This document shows, one piece after another, positions 7,439 to 18,780 of a DNA stretch of 64,000 nucleotides (its first letter is position 1; the number at the start of each line of letters is the position of its first letter). The position numbers were made by a program, and so were the translations under genes. The stretch is from Marinifilum breve (GTDB lineage: Bacteria > Bacteroidota > Bacteroidia > Bacteroidales > Marinifilaceae): contig NZ_QFLI01000011.1 of the NCBI RefSeq assembly GCF_003202155.1, positions 1 to 64,000 of the forward strand. The letters are read 5' to 3'. The notes beneath the pieces are model-generated. The model made no database searches. It was not told the origin of the DNA and saw nothing but the letters and a program-made list of their open reading frames with translations.

Positions 7439-10400
7439 CTACAGAATTGCTGTCAACAACTTCTTAGCTTTATCCTCTGATAATTCCTTACGCTGGGCAT
7501 AATCCTGCAGTTGATCTTCCTTTATCTTATCAATAGAGAAATAGATTGCATCGGGATGAGCCAATACCAATCCACTTACCGAAGCAGCCGGATACATGGC
7601 ATAGCTTTCTGTTAATGTAGCACCAATATTCTCCTCAACCTGCAAGAAATCCCAAAGCACCTTCTTTTCGGAATGTTCAGGTAGTGATGGATATCCAAAT
7701 GCTGGACGAATTCCCTGGTATTTCTCACGCAACATTTCTTCCACGCTCAAGTCTTCTCTATTTGCATATCCCCAATCTACTTTTCTGATTTGCTCATGCA
7801 ACAATTCGGTGTAGGCTTCTGCCAATCGATCAGCCAAAATCTTAATCATGATGCTGTTGTAATCATCATTGTCCTCGGCATATTTTTGCAGACTCGCTTC
7901 TATTCCTAGTCCTGCTGTTACAACAAATGCACCTACATAATCAATTTTTCCCGACTCAAGAGGAGCCACAAAGTCACTCAAGCATAAATTACTTAAGCCT
8001 TTTGAGAATTTTTCCTGCTGACGAATTTGCGTGAATCGCTTCAATTCGGAACTTCTTTCCTCATCAGAATAAATCACAATATCATCGCCCACTGCATTCG
8101 CTGGGAACAATCCATAAACTGCACTTGCTTCCAGAAGATTCTCTTTCTCGATCTTGTCCAACATTTTATTGGCATCGTCGAAAAGTTTCTTGGCCTCATC
8201 CTTGTAATCCGGATCTTCCATGATTTCAGGATACATGCACTTCAATTCCCAAGCTACAAAGAAGAAAGTCCAATCGATATATTTTCTGATCTCACCTATC
8301 GAGAAATTTTTCTGTACTTGTAAGCCTGTTTTCTTTGGCTTGTATATTGGTGACTTTGTCCAATCAATTGCTTCTGCATTTGCTCTCGCCTCTTCCAAAG
8401 AATAATATTCAGCCGATTTCTGCTTGGCATGATTCTCTCGTACCTGTTGATATTGCTCTTTTACTTCAGCTAAATATTCTTCACGTTTGCTTTTATCACA
8501 CAATTTCTTGAAGATCCCAACTGATTGAGAAGCATCACTCACATGCACTACTCCATTTTTATAGTTAGGTTCAATCTTAACAGCCGTATGCAATTCTGAT
8601 GTGGTTGCACCTCCTACTACTAAAGGAATATCGAAGCCTTCTCGCTGCATTTCTTCTGCAACAAAACACATCTCTTCCAAAGATGGAGTAATCAAACCAC
8701 TTAATCCAATGGCATCAACATTTTCTTTTTTGGCCACCTCCAATATCTTCGAACATGGAACCATTACGCCCAAATCGATTACCTCGAAATTGTTACAGCC
8801 CAAAACAACATCAACAATATTTTTACCGATATCGTGAACATCACCTTTTACGGTTGCCATTAATATCTTACCTGCATTTTTGGCATCGGCAGCATTGCTT
8901 TTTTCTTCTTCGATAAATGGTTGAAGGTATGCAACAGCTTTTTTCATTACCCTTGCAGATTTCACTACCTGAGGCAAAAACATTTTTCCATCGCCAAACA
9001 GTTCACCAACCACATTCATACCATCCATTAAAGGTTTTTCGATTACCTCTAATGCTTTCGGATAGTTTTGACGTGCCTCTTCTGCATCCTCTTCTATGTA
9101 ATCGGTAATTCCCTTTACCAATGAATAGGATAATCTCTCATTTACCGATTTTTCTCTCCAGGCATCTGCTTTTACCTGGGTAGTTCCTGCCGATTTTAAA
9201 CCTTCGGCAAATTCAATTAAAACCTCTGTTGCATCTGGCTTTCTATTCAAAACAACATCTTCAACCTTCTCCAATAATTCAGGTTCAATCTCATCGTAAA
9301 TCTGCAACATTCCAGGATTAACGATTCCCATATCCAAACCTTCTTTAATGGCATGATACAAGAAAACCGAATGCATTGCCTCACGAACTACATTGTTTCC
9401 ACGGAAAGAGAAAGACAGGTTACTGATACCTCCACTAATTTTTGCATGTGGAAGATTCGCTTTGATCCACTTTACAGTCTTAATAAAATCAACTGCATAA
9501 TTATTGTGCTCTTCAATCCCTGTTGCAATTGCCAATACATTTGGATCGAAGATGATATCTTCTGGTGGGAAACCCACTTTTTCTGTTAGTATTTGATAAG
9601 CTCTGCCACAAATTTCAATTCTGCGCACGTAAGTATCAGCCTGACCTTTTTCATCAAAAGCCATGATTACTGCAGCAGCTCCATATCTTTTAATTTGGGT
9701 AGCATATTTAATAAATTCCTCTTCACCTTCTTTCAACGAAATGGAATTTACTACTGATTTTCCCTGCACACACTTCAAGCCTGCTTCCAGAACAGACCAT
9801 TTCGAAGAGTCAATCATGACAGGAACTCTTGAAATTTCTGGTTCTGAAACCAACAGCTTCAGGAAAACATCCATTTCTTTCTCGGCATCCAACATGGCAT
9901 CATCCATGTTTACATCAATAATTTGAGCTCCATTTTCTACTTGAGATCGAGCAATTGACAATGCTTCCTCATATTTTTCTTCGCGGATCAATCGTGCAAA
10001 TTTTCGAGAACCTGCAACATTGGTGCGTTCCCCAACATTTACAAAGTTGCTCATCGAGTTAATGCGCAACATCTCCAATCCGCTCAAGCGAGTTTCTGTT
10101 TCAACAACAGGAATTTCTCTTGGTTCAGCATTTTTAACTGCATTTGCAATTGCAGCAATATGGTCGGGTCTTGTTCCACAACAACCACCTACAATATTTA
10201 CCTTTTTGTTTTCCAGCAACTCCTTTAAATCACTAACCATAGTTGCAGGAGTTTCATCATACTCCCCCAATTCGTTTGGCAACCCAGCATTAGGATATAC
10301 ACTCACATACACTGGTAGCAAAGTATCCAATTGCTGAATAAATGGAATCAAATCTTTAGCCCCAAAAGCACAATTCAATCCAATACTCAACAATCTGTCA

Positions 10401-11128
10401 CACTTCATCGAAGTTACAAAGGCTTCCAGAGTCTGTCCCGATAAGGTTCTTCCACTATTATCGGTTATTGTTCCTGAAATCATGATTGGTAGATCCAATC
10501 CTCTTTCTTCCAATAATTGATCTGCAGCAAAAACAGCAGCTTTTGCATTTAATGTATCAAAAATGGTTTCAATTAGTAAGGCATCAACACCTCCATCTAC
10601 CAAACCCTTGATTTGTTCTGTGTAGATCTCTACCAAATCATCAAAGCTCACATCTCTATAACCTGGATCTTCCACCTTTGGAGACATGGATGTGGTTTTA
10701 TTGGTTGGACCAATTGCTCCTGCAATCCATCTTGGCGTATGAGGATCTGTTTTTTGAATTTCTTCAATTGCTCTTCGAGCATTCTTCACCGCCTCAACAT
10801 TTAATTCGTAAGCAAGCTCCTTCAATTGGTAATCAATCAAAGAAATTGCGTTTGCATTAAAGGTATTGGTCTCTATGATATTTGCACCGGCATTTAAAAA
10901 CTCCAGGTGAATATTCTTAATGATATCAGGCTGAGTCAGCGTCAACAAATCATTGTGTCCTTTCTGATCAGCTGAAATATTAGCAAATCTTTCTCCTCTA
11001 AAATCCGATTCCTTTAATCCATAAGCTTGAATCATGGTTCCCATTGCTCCATCCAGAACCAGAATCTGATTTTTTAATGCTTCTTTTATCGTAAAATTTT
11101 GCTCCATATTATTTAAAGCTGTTAGCAA
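7439..11128 (-). CDS. metH: Cobalamin-dependent methionine synthase
   Basis: This 1229-residue enzyme methylates homocysteine with methyl-tetrahydrofolate through bound cobalamin. All four modules are present in order: the zinc-binding homocysteine domain (LNCAFG and [10 protein letters not shown]), the pterin domain ([18 protein letters not shown]), the B12 domain with [11 protein letters not shown], whose histidine is the lower ligand, and the AdoMet reactivation domain ending in [12 protein letters not shown]. The true start may be Met8 at 11107 ([11 protein letters not shown]), which matches family N-termini better. It lies between an aspartokinase and metF, 18 bp from the former. It has no B12 riboswitch of its own. 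Confidence 0.95.
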   Translation of the reverse strand: MLTALNNMEQNFTIKEALKNQILVLDGAMGTMIQAYGLKESDFRGERFANISADQKGHNDLLTLTQPDIIKNIHLEFLNAGANIIETNTFNANAISLIDYQLKELAYELNVEAVKNARRAIEEIQKTDPHTPRWIAGAIGPTNKTTSMSPKVEDPGYRDVSFDDLVEIYTEQIKGLVDGGVDALLIETIFDTLNAKAAVFAADQLLEERGLDLPIMISGTITDNSGRTLSGQTLEAFVTSMKCDRLLSIGLNCAFGAKDLIPFIQQLDTLLPVYVSVYPNAGLPNELGEYDETPATMVSDLKELLENKKVNIVGGCCGTRPDHIAAIANAVKNAEPREIPVVETETRLSGLEMLRINSMSNFVNVGERTNVAGSRKFARLIREEKYEEALSIARSQVENGAQIIDVNMDDAMLDAEKEMDVFLKLLVSEPEISRVPVMIDSSKWSVLEAGLKCVQGKSVVNSISLKEGEEEFIKYATQIKRYGAAAVIMAFDEKGQADTYVRRIEICGRAYQILTEKVGFPPEDIIFDPNVLAIATGIEEHNNYAVDFIKTVKWIKANLPHAKISGGISNLSFSFRGNNVVREAMHSVFLYHAIKEGLDMGIVNPGMLQIYDEIEPELLEKVEDVVLNRKPDATEVLIEFAEGLKSAGTTQVKADAWREKSVNERLSYSLVKGITDYIEEDAEEARQNYPKALEVIEKPLMDGMNVVGELFGDGKMFLPQVVKSARVMKKAVAYLQPFIEEEKSNAADAKNAGKILMATVKGDVHDIGKNIVDVVLGCNNFEVIDLGVMVPCSKILEVAKKENVDAIGLSGLITPSLEEMCFVAEEMQREGFDIPLVVGGATTSELHTAVKIEPNYKNGVVHVSDASQSVGIFKKLCDKSKREEYLAEVKEQYQQVRENHAKQKSAEYYSLEEARANAEAIDWTKSPIYKPKKTGLQVQKNFSIGEIRKYIDWTFFFVAWELKCMYPEIMEDPDYKDEAKKLFDDANKMLDKIEKENLLEASAVYGLFPANAVGDDIVIYSDEERSSELKRFTQIRQQEKFSKGLSNLCLSDFVAPLESGKIDYVGAFVVTAGLGIEASLQKYAEDNDDYNSIMIKILADRLAEAYTELLHEQIRKVDWGYANREDLSVEEMLREKYQGIRPAFGYPSLPEHSEKKVLWDFLQVEENIGATLTESYAMYPAASVSGLVLAHPDAIYFSIDKIKEDQLQDYAQRKELSEDKAKKLLTAIL

Positions 11129-11146
11129 TTAGCTTGATTCTTAAAT

Positions 11147-12406
11147 TCAATTTGCCACTGTTAAATAAATAGCAGTATTGGTATTTTTTTGCTCTACCAA
11201 AACGTGATGTTTGTTTTGAATTTCTTCGATCGTAGCTGGTGTATAATGTCGAACTGTTATCAATTCCAGATCATCACTAAGATCTACCTCATATTTCTTC
11301 GACAACTCATCTATTAATTCTTTAATATTTCTGGCCGAACTATTGGCACAAAATGCAAAACTAACAGCGGTGTTTTGAGTAAAATTAAGCTTAATTCTAA
11401 ACTTTGTCACGAGAGAAAAGATAAAAACCAAATCTTTTTCGCCTATAAATGAAAAATTTAAAGGCTTCAAGTTCACCATCACCTGTTTTTTCTTCACGAT
11501 ATAATTTGGCAACATGGGTTGAGGCTGTTCTCCCTTTGTAATCAAGGTTCCCTTTTGCGATGGATCGATAAAAGATTTCACCCAAAGAGGAATCTGTTTT
11601 GCCTGCAAAGGCTTAATGGTTTTCGGATGAATTACTCTTGCGCCATAATACGACAACTCTATTGCTTCATGATATGGAATCAAATCCAACTTGGTTGTTG
11701 TATCGAAATAGTCTGGATCAGCATTCAATATTCCCAACACATCTTTCCAAATGATCATTTTATCTGCGCCAAGCAAATGAGCCAAAATGGCAGCGGTATA
11801 ATCCGAACCTTCCCTTCCCAATGAAGTTGTATACCCTTTATCATCGCTGGCAATAAAACCTTGAGTGATATAAAGTGCCTCCTCGTTGTTAACAAACTTC
11901 GCATTTGCTTTTTCTTTAGATGATTCCCTATTGATATTGGCATCTACATAATTGTCATCCGAATCCAAACAGGTTCTGATATCAACCCATTGGTTTTTTT
12001 GACCAGTTTCATTCAAGTAAGCAGAAATTATGGTTGTTGAAAGCAACTCGCCAAAACCAATCATCTGATCGTATTCAAAGTTGAACTGATCAGATGATGG
12101 TTTTGAAATTTTGGTTTCCAGCTCGACGAAAAGAGCGTTTAATTCCGAGGCAATGTGTTCTGGCACTTCTTCAAATAAATCGTTGAGTACTGAAATGTGG
12201 TTCTTTTTCAGTATATCGAAGTGTTTCCAGGCTTCATCGCTACCCGAAAAATATGCATCTATCAGTTCTTCCAGCAGGTTTGTGGTTGAACCTATTGCCG
12301 AAATCACAACAGTAAGGGGTCTTTTTACCTTAGCTATTATCTGACAGATATTTTGTATGGCAGCAGCATCTTTTACTGATACGCCACCGAATTTGTATAT
12401 TATCAT
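11147..12406 (-). CDS. Aspartokinase of the methionine operon
   Basis: This 419-residue monofunctional aspartate kinase phosphorylates L-aspartate, the first step toward homoserine, lysine and methionine. It begins with the ATP-binding KFGGVSV motif, carries LGREGSDYTAAILA and ends with tandem ACT-like regulatory segments (TQNTAVSFAFC). It is not fused to homoserine dehydrogenase. Its place between hom and metH, under one SAM riboswitch, suggests it is the methionine-dedicated isozyme, while the paralogue at 17235 serves other branches. That split is inference. A 100-bp palindrome-rich gap separates it from hom. Confidence 0.9.
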   Translation of the reverse strand: MIIYKFGGVSVKDAAAIQNICQIIAKVKRPLTVVISAIGSTTNLLEELIDAYFSGSDEAWKHFDILKKNHISVLNDLFEEVPEHIASELNALFVELETKISKPSSDQFNFEYDQMIGFGELLSTTIISAYLNETGQKNQWVDIRTCLDSDDNYVDANINRESSKEKANAKFVNNEEALYITQGFIASDDKGYTTSLGREGSDYTAAILAHLLGADKMIIWKDVLGILNADPDYFDTTTKLDLIPYHEAIELSYYGARVIHPKTIKPLQAKQIPLWVKSFIDPSQKGTLITKGEQPQPMLPNYIVKKKQVMVNLKPLNFSFIGEKDLVFIFSLVTKFRIKLNFTQNTAVSFAFCANSSARNIKELIDELSKKYEVDLSDDLELITVRHYTPATIEEIQNKHHVLVEQKNTNTAIYLTVAN

Positions 12407-12427
12407 TTTACTTGTTGCTTTTTTGAT

Positions 12428-12497
12428 TCCCCCTTGGAAGGGGGATTATGGTGGGAATGTTTGTGTAACACTCCTCATATCCCCTCTCAAGAGGGGA
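12428..12497. repeat. Two GC-rich palindromes inside the met operon
   Basis: TCCCCCTTGGAAGGGGGA (12428-12445) and TCCCCTCTCAAGAGGGGA (12480-12497) are strong inverted repeats between hom and the aspartokinase gene. They stand out from the AT-rich surroundings and resemble the CCCCTTC/GAAGGGG palindromes at 17078-17176. Dispersed elements of this kind are common between Bacteroidota genes. As RNA they would form stable hairpins within the operon transcript. Confidence 0.65.
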
Positions 12498-12506
12498 CTT
12501 TAAAAA

Positions 12507-13697
12507 TTATTCATCTCCCAAATAGGCAAGGAAAATATCTCTTCCTTGAATTTGTTGACGAATTTTAATCAATTGTGAAAGATTCAATGTTCCAATCACA
12601 TAATTGAATTCTTTTCCTGTTAGAGATTCGCTGATATCTTTGAACTCAAATAGAGACAAATCATCTTTATTTGTATATCTCAGATAAACCTCAACTTCCA
12701 TATCGTTGGTATACTCCAAGCCTCCATAATATTTCAGCTTTTTGTATTCATATTTATAATCGTAAGCCAAAGCAGTGATATCCGACAATACAGCAGAACC
12801 AGTTGGATGTGCTCCTGCTCCTTTTCCGTACATGAATTGGTTATCGTAGAAATTTCCTTGAATCAACACTCCATTGTAGTGGCTCTCTACAGTATATGCA
12901 TGCTCTTCAGGTTTTACAAACTTAGGAGCAACCAAAAGGTTCACATGGTTTCCATTCACCTTGGTTACCTTTCCAAGCAATCTGATTTTATAACCTTTCT
13001 GCGATGCCAATTCGATATCCTTTGGCGATAGGTTTGAAATTCCAAAGTTGAATACCTGGTCAGGATGTACAAAAAGTCCAAAACCATGAACCGTTAAAAT
13101 GATCAACTTATATAATGTATCAAAACCATCAACATCTGATGTTGGATCACTTTCGGCAAAACCTAAATCTTGTGCTTGCTTTAAAGCAACATTGTAATCT
13201 AAGCCTTCGTTAAAAATCTTCGTAAGAATGTAATTCGATGAACCATTCAGGATTCCACTTACCGATTGCAACAAATCATTATCGTAGTATTCTTCCAGAT
13301 TTCTGATAATTGGAATACTACCACAAGCCGATGCTTCATACACAAATGAAACTTTGTGCTGCCATTGCAATTGAATTAATTCCTCGATATGGTAAGCCAA
13401 CATTTTCTTATTGGCCGAAACCACATGCTTTCCATTTTTCAAAGCTGTCTTTACAATCTGATAAGCTGCATCCGCATCATCAATCAATTCCGCAACAACA
13501 TTAATTTCAGGATCGTTCAAAATATCATCAGGGTTTGTGGTCAAAACTGCTGAATCCAAATCTCTCTCCTTTTCACCATCTCTTACACATACCTTTACAA
13601 TAGAGGCATCCAAGCCTTTGCTATTTTTCAGAACGTGGGCCAATCCGGAACCAACAACTCCGTATCCGAATACACCTATTTTAAGTTTATTGCTCAT
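12507..13697 (-). CDS. hom: Homoserine dehydrogenase
   Basis: This 396-residue enzyme reduces aspartate semialdehyde to homoserine. The NAD(P)-binding motif GVFGYGVVGSGLA is at the N-terminus. The catalytic-domain segments VSGILNGSSNYILT and FAESDPTSDVDGFD are present, and the C-terminus resembles an ACT domain. Most Bacteroidota carry a fused ThrA; here the protein is free-standing. It overlaps metX by 11 bp, so translation is probably coupled. Confidence 0.93.
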   Translation of the reverse strand: MSNKLKIGVFGYGVVGSGLAHVLKNSKGLDASIVKVCVRDGEKERDLDSAVLTTNPDDILNDPEINVVAELIDDADAAYQIVKTALKNGKHVVSANKKMLAYHIEELIQLQWQHKVSFVYEASACGSIPIIRNLEEYYDNDLLQSVSGILNGSSNYILTKIFNEGLDYNVALKQAQDLGFAESDPTSDVDGFDTLYKLIILTVHGFGLFVHPDQVFNFGISNLSPKDIELASQKGYKIRLLGKVTKVNGNHVNLLVAPKFVKPEEHAYTVESHYNGVLIQGNFYDNQFMYGKGAGAHPTGSAVLSDITALAYDYKYEYKKLKYYGGLEYTNDMEVEVYLRYTNKDDLSLFEFKDISESLTGKEFNYVIGTLNLSQLIKIRQQIQGRDIFLAYLGDE

Positions 13698-14721
13698 TGA
13701 TTTTGTTTTCGATTAAAAATGATTGTAATACTTTGGTTAATTGTTCTTGTTCTAAAAGGAATCCATCATGCCCATACAGCGAATGAATTTCCAGATATTG
13801 AGCTTGCGGAATATGATCCGCTATGAATTTCTGTTCATTTATTGGGAAAATCTGATCTGAATCAACTCCGATAACTAATGTTCGTGATTTGATTTCCTTC
13901 AAAGCAGTAATCAATCCTCCTCTATTTCTTCCCATATCATGACTGTCCATGATTTTTGACAAGTGCCAATATGAGTATGCATTAAATCGACGAGCTAACT
14001 TTTCCCCCTGGTATCTTTGATAAGAACTTGCACGATAATCGTCGGTCTTACCTTCTTCATTTTCTTGTTGCGAATGATCGTAAGTTGCATAGGTTCTATA
14101 ACTCAATAAGGCTATTGACCTTGCCACTCTCATACCATTCAACCCGGCCTCATCATTTGATTCCTTCCAGGTCGGATCTACTTCAATCGACATTCGTTGC
14201 GATTCGTTAAAGGCAATCCCCCAAGGTGAATGCTTGGCATTCGATGCCAAAACCACCAAATTGTCTAACTTACCATTCAACAAATAAGCCCACTCCAAGG
14301 CTTGCATGCCTCCCAGTGAGCTACCAATCATCATATGAATGCGATTTATATTTAAATGTTTTCGTAAAATTTCGTGTGCTGCCACCAAGTCGCGTACGGT
14401 CAGTTGCGGAAAATCGTGATAGTAAGCTTGTCCATTCTCCGGATTTTTAGAAAGAGGTCCCGTAGTTCCATAGCACGAACCAAGAAAATTGGCACATACA
14501 ATAAAATAATCCTTGGGATTAAAAAAGTCATTCTCGCCAAAAAGTCCTGCCCACCAATCAAAAACATCAGAATTGGCAGTAAGTGCATGACAAACCCAAA
14601 TCACATTATTTCGCGAAGGATCGTACTCCCCATAGGTGTGATAAGCAATGGTCAACTCCTTCAGACGTTCGCCCGATTCAAGTTGTAAACCTTCTTTATG
14701 GATGTAACAATTTGGATTCAC
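13687..14721 (-). CDS. metX: Homoserine O-acetyltransferase
   Basis: This 344-residue alpha/beta hydrolase should acetylate homoserine from acetyl-CoA. It shows the family opening (YHTYG, then CHALTANSDV), the nucleophile elbow GSSLGGMQALEW and the catalytic-histidine region YGHDGFLLE. It lies between metY and hom, as expected for direct sulfhydrylation. Acetyl rather than succinyl use is assumed from the family and from MetY downstream in the pathway. The 281-bp gap on its 5' side carries a palindromic element and a hairpin. Confidence 0.92.
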   Translation of the reverse strand: MNPNCYIHKEGLQLESGERLKELTIAYHTYGEYDPSRNNVIWVCHALTANSDVFDWWAGLFGENDFFNPKDYFIVCANFLGSCYGTTGPLSKNPENGQAYYHDFPQLTVRDLVAAHEILRKHLNINRIHMMIGSSLGGMQALEWAYLLNGKLDNLVVLASNAKHSPWGIAFNESQRMSIEVDPTWKESNDEAGLNGMRVARSIALLSYRTYATYDHSQQENEEGKTDDYRASSYQRYQGEKLARRFNAYSYWHLSKIMDSHDMGRNRGGLITALKEIKSRTLVIGVDSDQIFPINEQKFIADHIPQAQYLEIHSLYGHDGFLLEQEQLTKVLQSFLIENKINEQ

Positions 14722-14748
14722 TGGTTAAAAATTTTGATTATTGTTCTA

Positions 14749-14906
14749 TACCAAATTAACTAAAGGTTGATCTTTAAAATTGTTTCTTTTGCACTACTGC
14801 TTCGTTAAAAAAGATGCGCCGTAACTCTGCTATGCCTTACTTTTTTGCCTTGCGTTAGCACAAAACAATTCAATTTTAATTAGCTCACCCTTTAATGAAA
14901 TTGGTA
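14749..14906. repeat. 158-bp palindromic (MITE-like) element between metY and metX
   Basis: The ends are imperfect inverted repeats of about 34 bp: TACCAAATTAACTAAAGG on the left matches the complement of CCCTTTAATGAAATTGGTA on the right, and both continue into TTTAAAATTG-like DNA. The inner part also pairs with itself (TTTTGCACTA with TTAGCACAAAA, and AAAAAAG with CTTTTTT). No coding frame fits. It would be transcribed as one long hairpin within the met operon mRNA. Confidence 0.6.
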
Positions 14907-14951
14907 TTAGTGTTTTTGTGAAAATCCCTTGTGGTAAGGATGTTAAAAGTC

Positions 14952-14991
14952 TCCCGAACGGATTTTTTACAAATAAGAATTCCGTTCGGGA
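14952..14991 (-). terminator. Perfect 11-bp hairpin after metY
   Basis: TCCCGAACGGA (14952-14962) and TCCGTTCGGGA (14981-14991) are exact complements around an 18-base loop, starting 13 bases after the metY stop. On the minus strand only a short T-run (CTTTTAA) follows, so it may be a partial terminator or an mRNA-stabilising hairpin that lets metY exceed the distal genes. Confidence 0.5.
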
Positions 14992-15003
14992 TTGCTATAA
15001 GAA

Positions 15004-16667
<1,664 letters not shown>

Positions 16668-16787
16668 TTACAGCATACGCATCATTCGCTGCATTCGCAT
16701 CATAGTGGTAATAGATGCCAAAGTTTGCAACTGAATGTTTTGCTCTTGTTGAGCCTGCTTTTGATTGTGAATTTCTGTCTTCTTCAT
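16668..16787 (-). CDS. Methionine-rich leader peptide ORF (39 residues)
   Basis: ATG at 16787 opens a 39-codon frame ending with TAA at 16668. The N-terminal part is polar (MKKTEIHNQKQAQQEQNIQ). The last eleven residues are MMRMQRMMRML, with six methionines. The ORF lies about 30 bases after a SAM-I riboswitch and 344 bases before metY. A run of the amino acid made by the operon, placed at the end of a short leader ORF, is the signature of ribosome-mediated attenuation, known for trp, his and thr leaders. That it works this way here is inference. Confidence 0.6.
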   Translation of the reverse strand: MKKTEIHNQKQAQQEQNIQLQTLASITTMMRMQRMMRML

Positions 16788-16816
16788 GATCGTTTAATTT
16801 ATATTCACCAAATTAA

Positions 16817-16906
16817 ATGGTCAGGATTTGACACCTTTCAGCTTTTGGTTTTTGCCGGGGTTGTCAGAAGGTCATCGAGCCTGTTCTCTCACTTCTTCTG
16901 TATAAA
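16817..16906 (-). promoter_or_regulatory. SAM-I (S-box) riboswitch
   Basis: Read on the minus strand the segment contains GAAGAAGTGAGAGAACAGGC, then CTCGATGACC, CTGACAACCCCGGC and finally AAGGTGTCAAATCCTGACC. These align with the S-box core (AGAGxGGTGGAGGGA, ATGAAACC, GGCAACC, GGTGCxAATTCC), and ATTAA pairs with TTTAAT as the closing helix. It lies downstream of a good promoter and upstream of the Met leader and metY, so SAM binding should reduce expression of the methionine operon. Confidence 0.88.
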
Positions 16907-16948
16907 TTAATGATATCCTCCTGCGAGTATTACCTTAAATATCTGCAA

Positions 16949-16979
16949 CAAATATAGGCATGATTTTTTAATCTCCAAA
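16949..16979 (-). promoter_or_regulatory. Promoter of the methionine operon
   Basis: On the minus strand TTTG (16976-16979) and TATATTTG (16949-16956) are exactly 19 bp apart, a full match to the Bacteroidota consensus. The predicted start lies about 35 bases before the SAM riboswitch. Confidence 0.8.
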
Positions 16980-17077
16980 TAAAAGAGACAAACCTCTTAA
17001 ATTTTATCTCCTGAAAATGTGCTAACTATACCTTATATATGCAAAGGGTGATTTTTTTGTGAAAAAAAATTTAAAAA

Positions 17078-17176
17078 CCTCATCCCCCTGCCCCTTCTCC
17101 TAAAGGTGAAGGGGAGTTGTCTGCAAAAATTTAAATTAGGCGTTTCCTTCTCCTCAAGGAGAAGGATAGGTTGAGG
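17078..17176. repeat. Nested GC-rich palindromic repeat
   Basis: Outer arms CCTCATCC (17078-17085) and GGTTGAGG (17169-17176) enclose two hairpins, CCCCTTC/GAAGGGG (17091-17114) and CCTTCTCC/GGAGAAGG (17146-17165). It lies downstream of the second aspartokinase and resembles the palindromes at 12428-12497. I take it as a dispersed intergenic repeat, not a gene. Confidence 0.6.
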
Positions 17177-17190
17177 TGAATATACAAAAA

Positions 17191-17212
17191 AGGACATGCC
17201 ATGACATGTCCT
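17191..17212 (-). terminator. Terminator of the second aspartokinase gene
   Basis: AGGACATG (on the minus strand 17212-17205) pairs with CATGTCCT (17198-17191) around a 6-base loop and is followed by TTTTTT. It begins 23 bases after the stop codon. Confidence 0.8.
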
Positions 17213-17234
17213 AACAATATCTATGTAAATTGAT

Positions 17235-18491
17235 TTATACAATCACAAATTGTGCGGTATCTCTACTGCGTTGTTCCAATAAAATTTCTCTTCCGGCAGT
17301 CATTCTTTCCACCGCCTCATCATCATGATGACGAATGGTAATGAGCTCCACATCGTCGTTGTATTTCACTTCAAAATCCTTAGAAATTTCACCCAGTAAA
17401 TTGTTCAATCTTCTTTCGGCTTTATCTACACAAACCGAAAAGCTAATTGCCGAATTTTGAGTTAGATTGACCTTCATTCGATGCTTTGCAAAAAGTGCGA
17501 ACAAGGAACTTAAATTCTCCTCTAAAATGAAAGAAAAATCAGTAGGACGAATGGATATCAACACCTGATCTTGTTTGCGAATATAAACAGGCAATTGCTT
17601 TTCCATCTTCTTTGATGCTGTGCTAATTAAAGTGCCCGATTCACTATAGTTGATAAATGATCGTACCTGCAAAGGAATCTTCTTTCGTTTGATGGGCTGA
17701 ATGGTTTTTGGATGAATTACTTTTGCTCCATAAAATGCCAACTCAATGGCTTCCTGATATGAAATTCTATCCAGCTTCTGAGCATCATCTAACCATTTCG
17801 GATCAGCATTCATAATTCCCGGAACATCTTTCCAAATTGACAATTTATCAACATCTAAAATGTAGGAAAGAATGGCAGCTGTATAGTCTGATCCCTCTCG
17901 ACCTAAAGTAGTGGTTTGGTTGGTTGTTGTTCCGCCCAAAAAACCTTGTGTTACATACACAAAAGTGCTGTTAAAGCTAAAAGTTTGATGCACCAACTTG
18001 TGCGAAAGATCCCAATCAATTTTTCCTTCTCGGTAGCTATTATCCGTTTTTAAACAAGTTCTGATATCCACCCATTTATTTGGCGAACCTTTTTTGCCTA
18101 GATATTCCGAGACAATGGTAGTTGAAATTAACTCACCAAACGAAACAATCTGATCGTAATCAAAATCGTAATCCAAAGTTGGTTCTCCCTGCAAATAGGC
18201 ATGCAACTTCTCGAACAATCGATTTACTTTTTCATAAACCGCATCCTCCTTATTTGCAAACAACTCATTAATGATGTCGAAATGATAAGACTTCACCTCA
18301 CGAAACTTTGATTCTACAGCATCTGATTTTGCACAAAAATCATCGGTAATTTGCTCTAGAGCATTGGTAGTTTTACCCATTGCCGAAAGAACAATTATGG
18401 TTTCGTCTTTATAAGATTGAACAATCTTTACAAAATTTTTGACACCCTCGGCACTGTTTACCGAAGCACCACCAAATTTAAATATGTTCAT
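17235..18491 (-). CDS. lysC: Aspartokinase (second copy, stand-alone)
   Basis: This 418-residue monofunctional aspartate kinase is colinear with the one at 11147. It starts NIFKFGGASVNSAEG, has DYDFDYDQIVSFGELIS and LGREGSDYTAAILS, and ends in ACT-like segments (TQNSAISFSVC, VELITIRHHDD). It is transcribed alone, divergent from fbp, with its own terminator. I looked for a lysine riboswitch in the 289-bp upstream gap and saw none, so lysine or threonine control, if any, is likely at the protein level. The symbol reflects a probable general or lysine role and is tentative. Confidence 0.85.
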   Translation of the reverse strand: MNIFKFGGASVNSAEGVKNFVKIVQSYKDETIIVLSAMGKTTNALEQITDDFCAKSDAVESKFREVKSYHFDIINELFANKEDAVYEKVNRLFEKLHAYLQGEPTLDYDFDYDQIVSFGELISTTIVSEYLGKKGSPNKWVDIRTCLKTDNSYREGKIDWDLSHKLVHQTFSFNSTFVYVTQGFLGGTTTNQTTTLGREGSDYTAAILSYILDVDKLSIWKDVPGIMNADPKWLDDAQKLDRISYQEAIELAFYGAKVIHPKTIQPIKRKKIPLQVRSFINYSESGTLISTASKKMEKQLPVYIRKQDQVLISIRPTDFSFILEENLSSLFALFAKHRMKVNLTQNSAISFSVCVDKAERRLNNLLGEISKDFEVKYNDDVELITIRHHDDEAVERMTAGREILLEQRSRDTAQFVIV

Positions 18492-18780
18492 GGAAAATTG
18501 CTTAAGTTTTATTGATTTTGGCTTTCGCCGATTTTAATAAAAATTGAAGGTACTAAATAATGCTTGAGCAAAGCAAAATTATTTTTCAACATTTTGATTT
18601 TTTCACATATTTTAAGATAAAAAATCAGTGTGAAATCCTTTAAATTCGATTTAACCGTAAGAAATGCTATTTAGATTAGAAAAAAACTTTTCTGTCAACG
18701 TTTGAAATAGGGGTTTGGCTTTAAATAAAAAACCATAACTTTATGCCACCAAATGAATGTAAACCAAAAGCCTTTTTAAA

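Noticed and set aside
8027-8323. Plus-strand frames inside metH, such as 8027-8323, 9663-9926 and 10020-10337
   Set aside because: They are antisense shadows of a full-length conserved gene and show no independent protein signature.
17033-17242. 69-codon minus-strand frame after the second aspartokinase
   Set aside because: It runs through the nested palindromic repeat and the terminator and has no protein features.
18492-18780. Lysine riboswitch upstream of the second aspartokinase
   Set aside because: I looked for the conserved L-box core on the minus strand and found only AT-rich DNA with a weak TAATTTTG.
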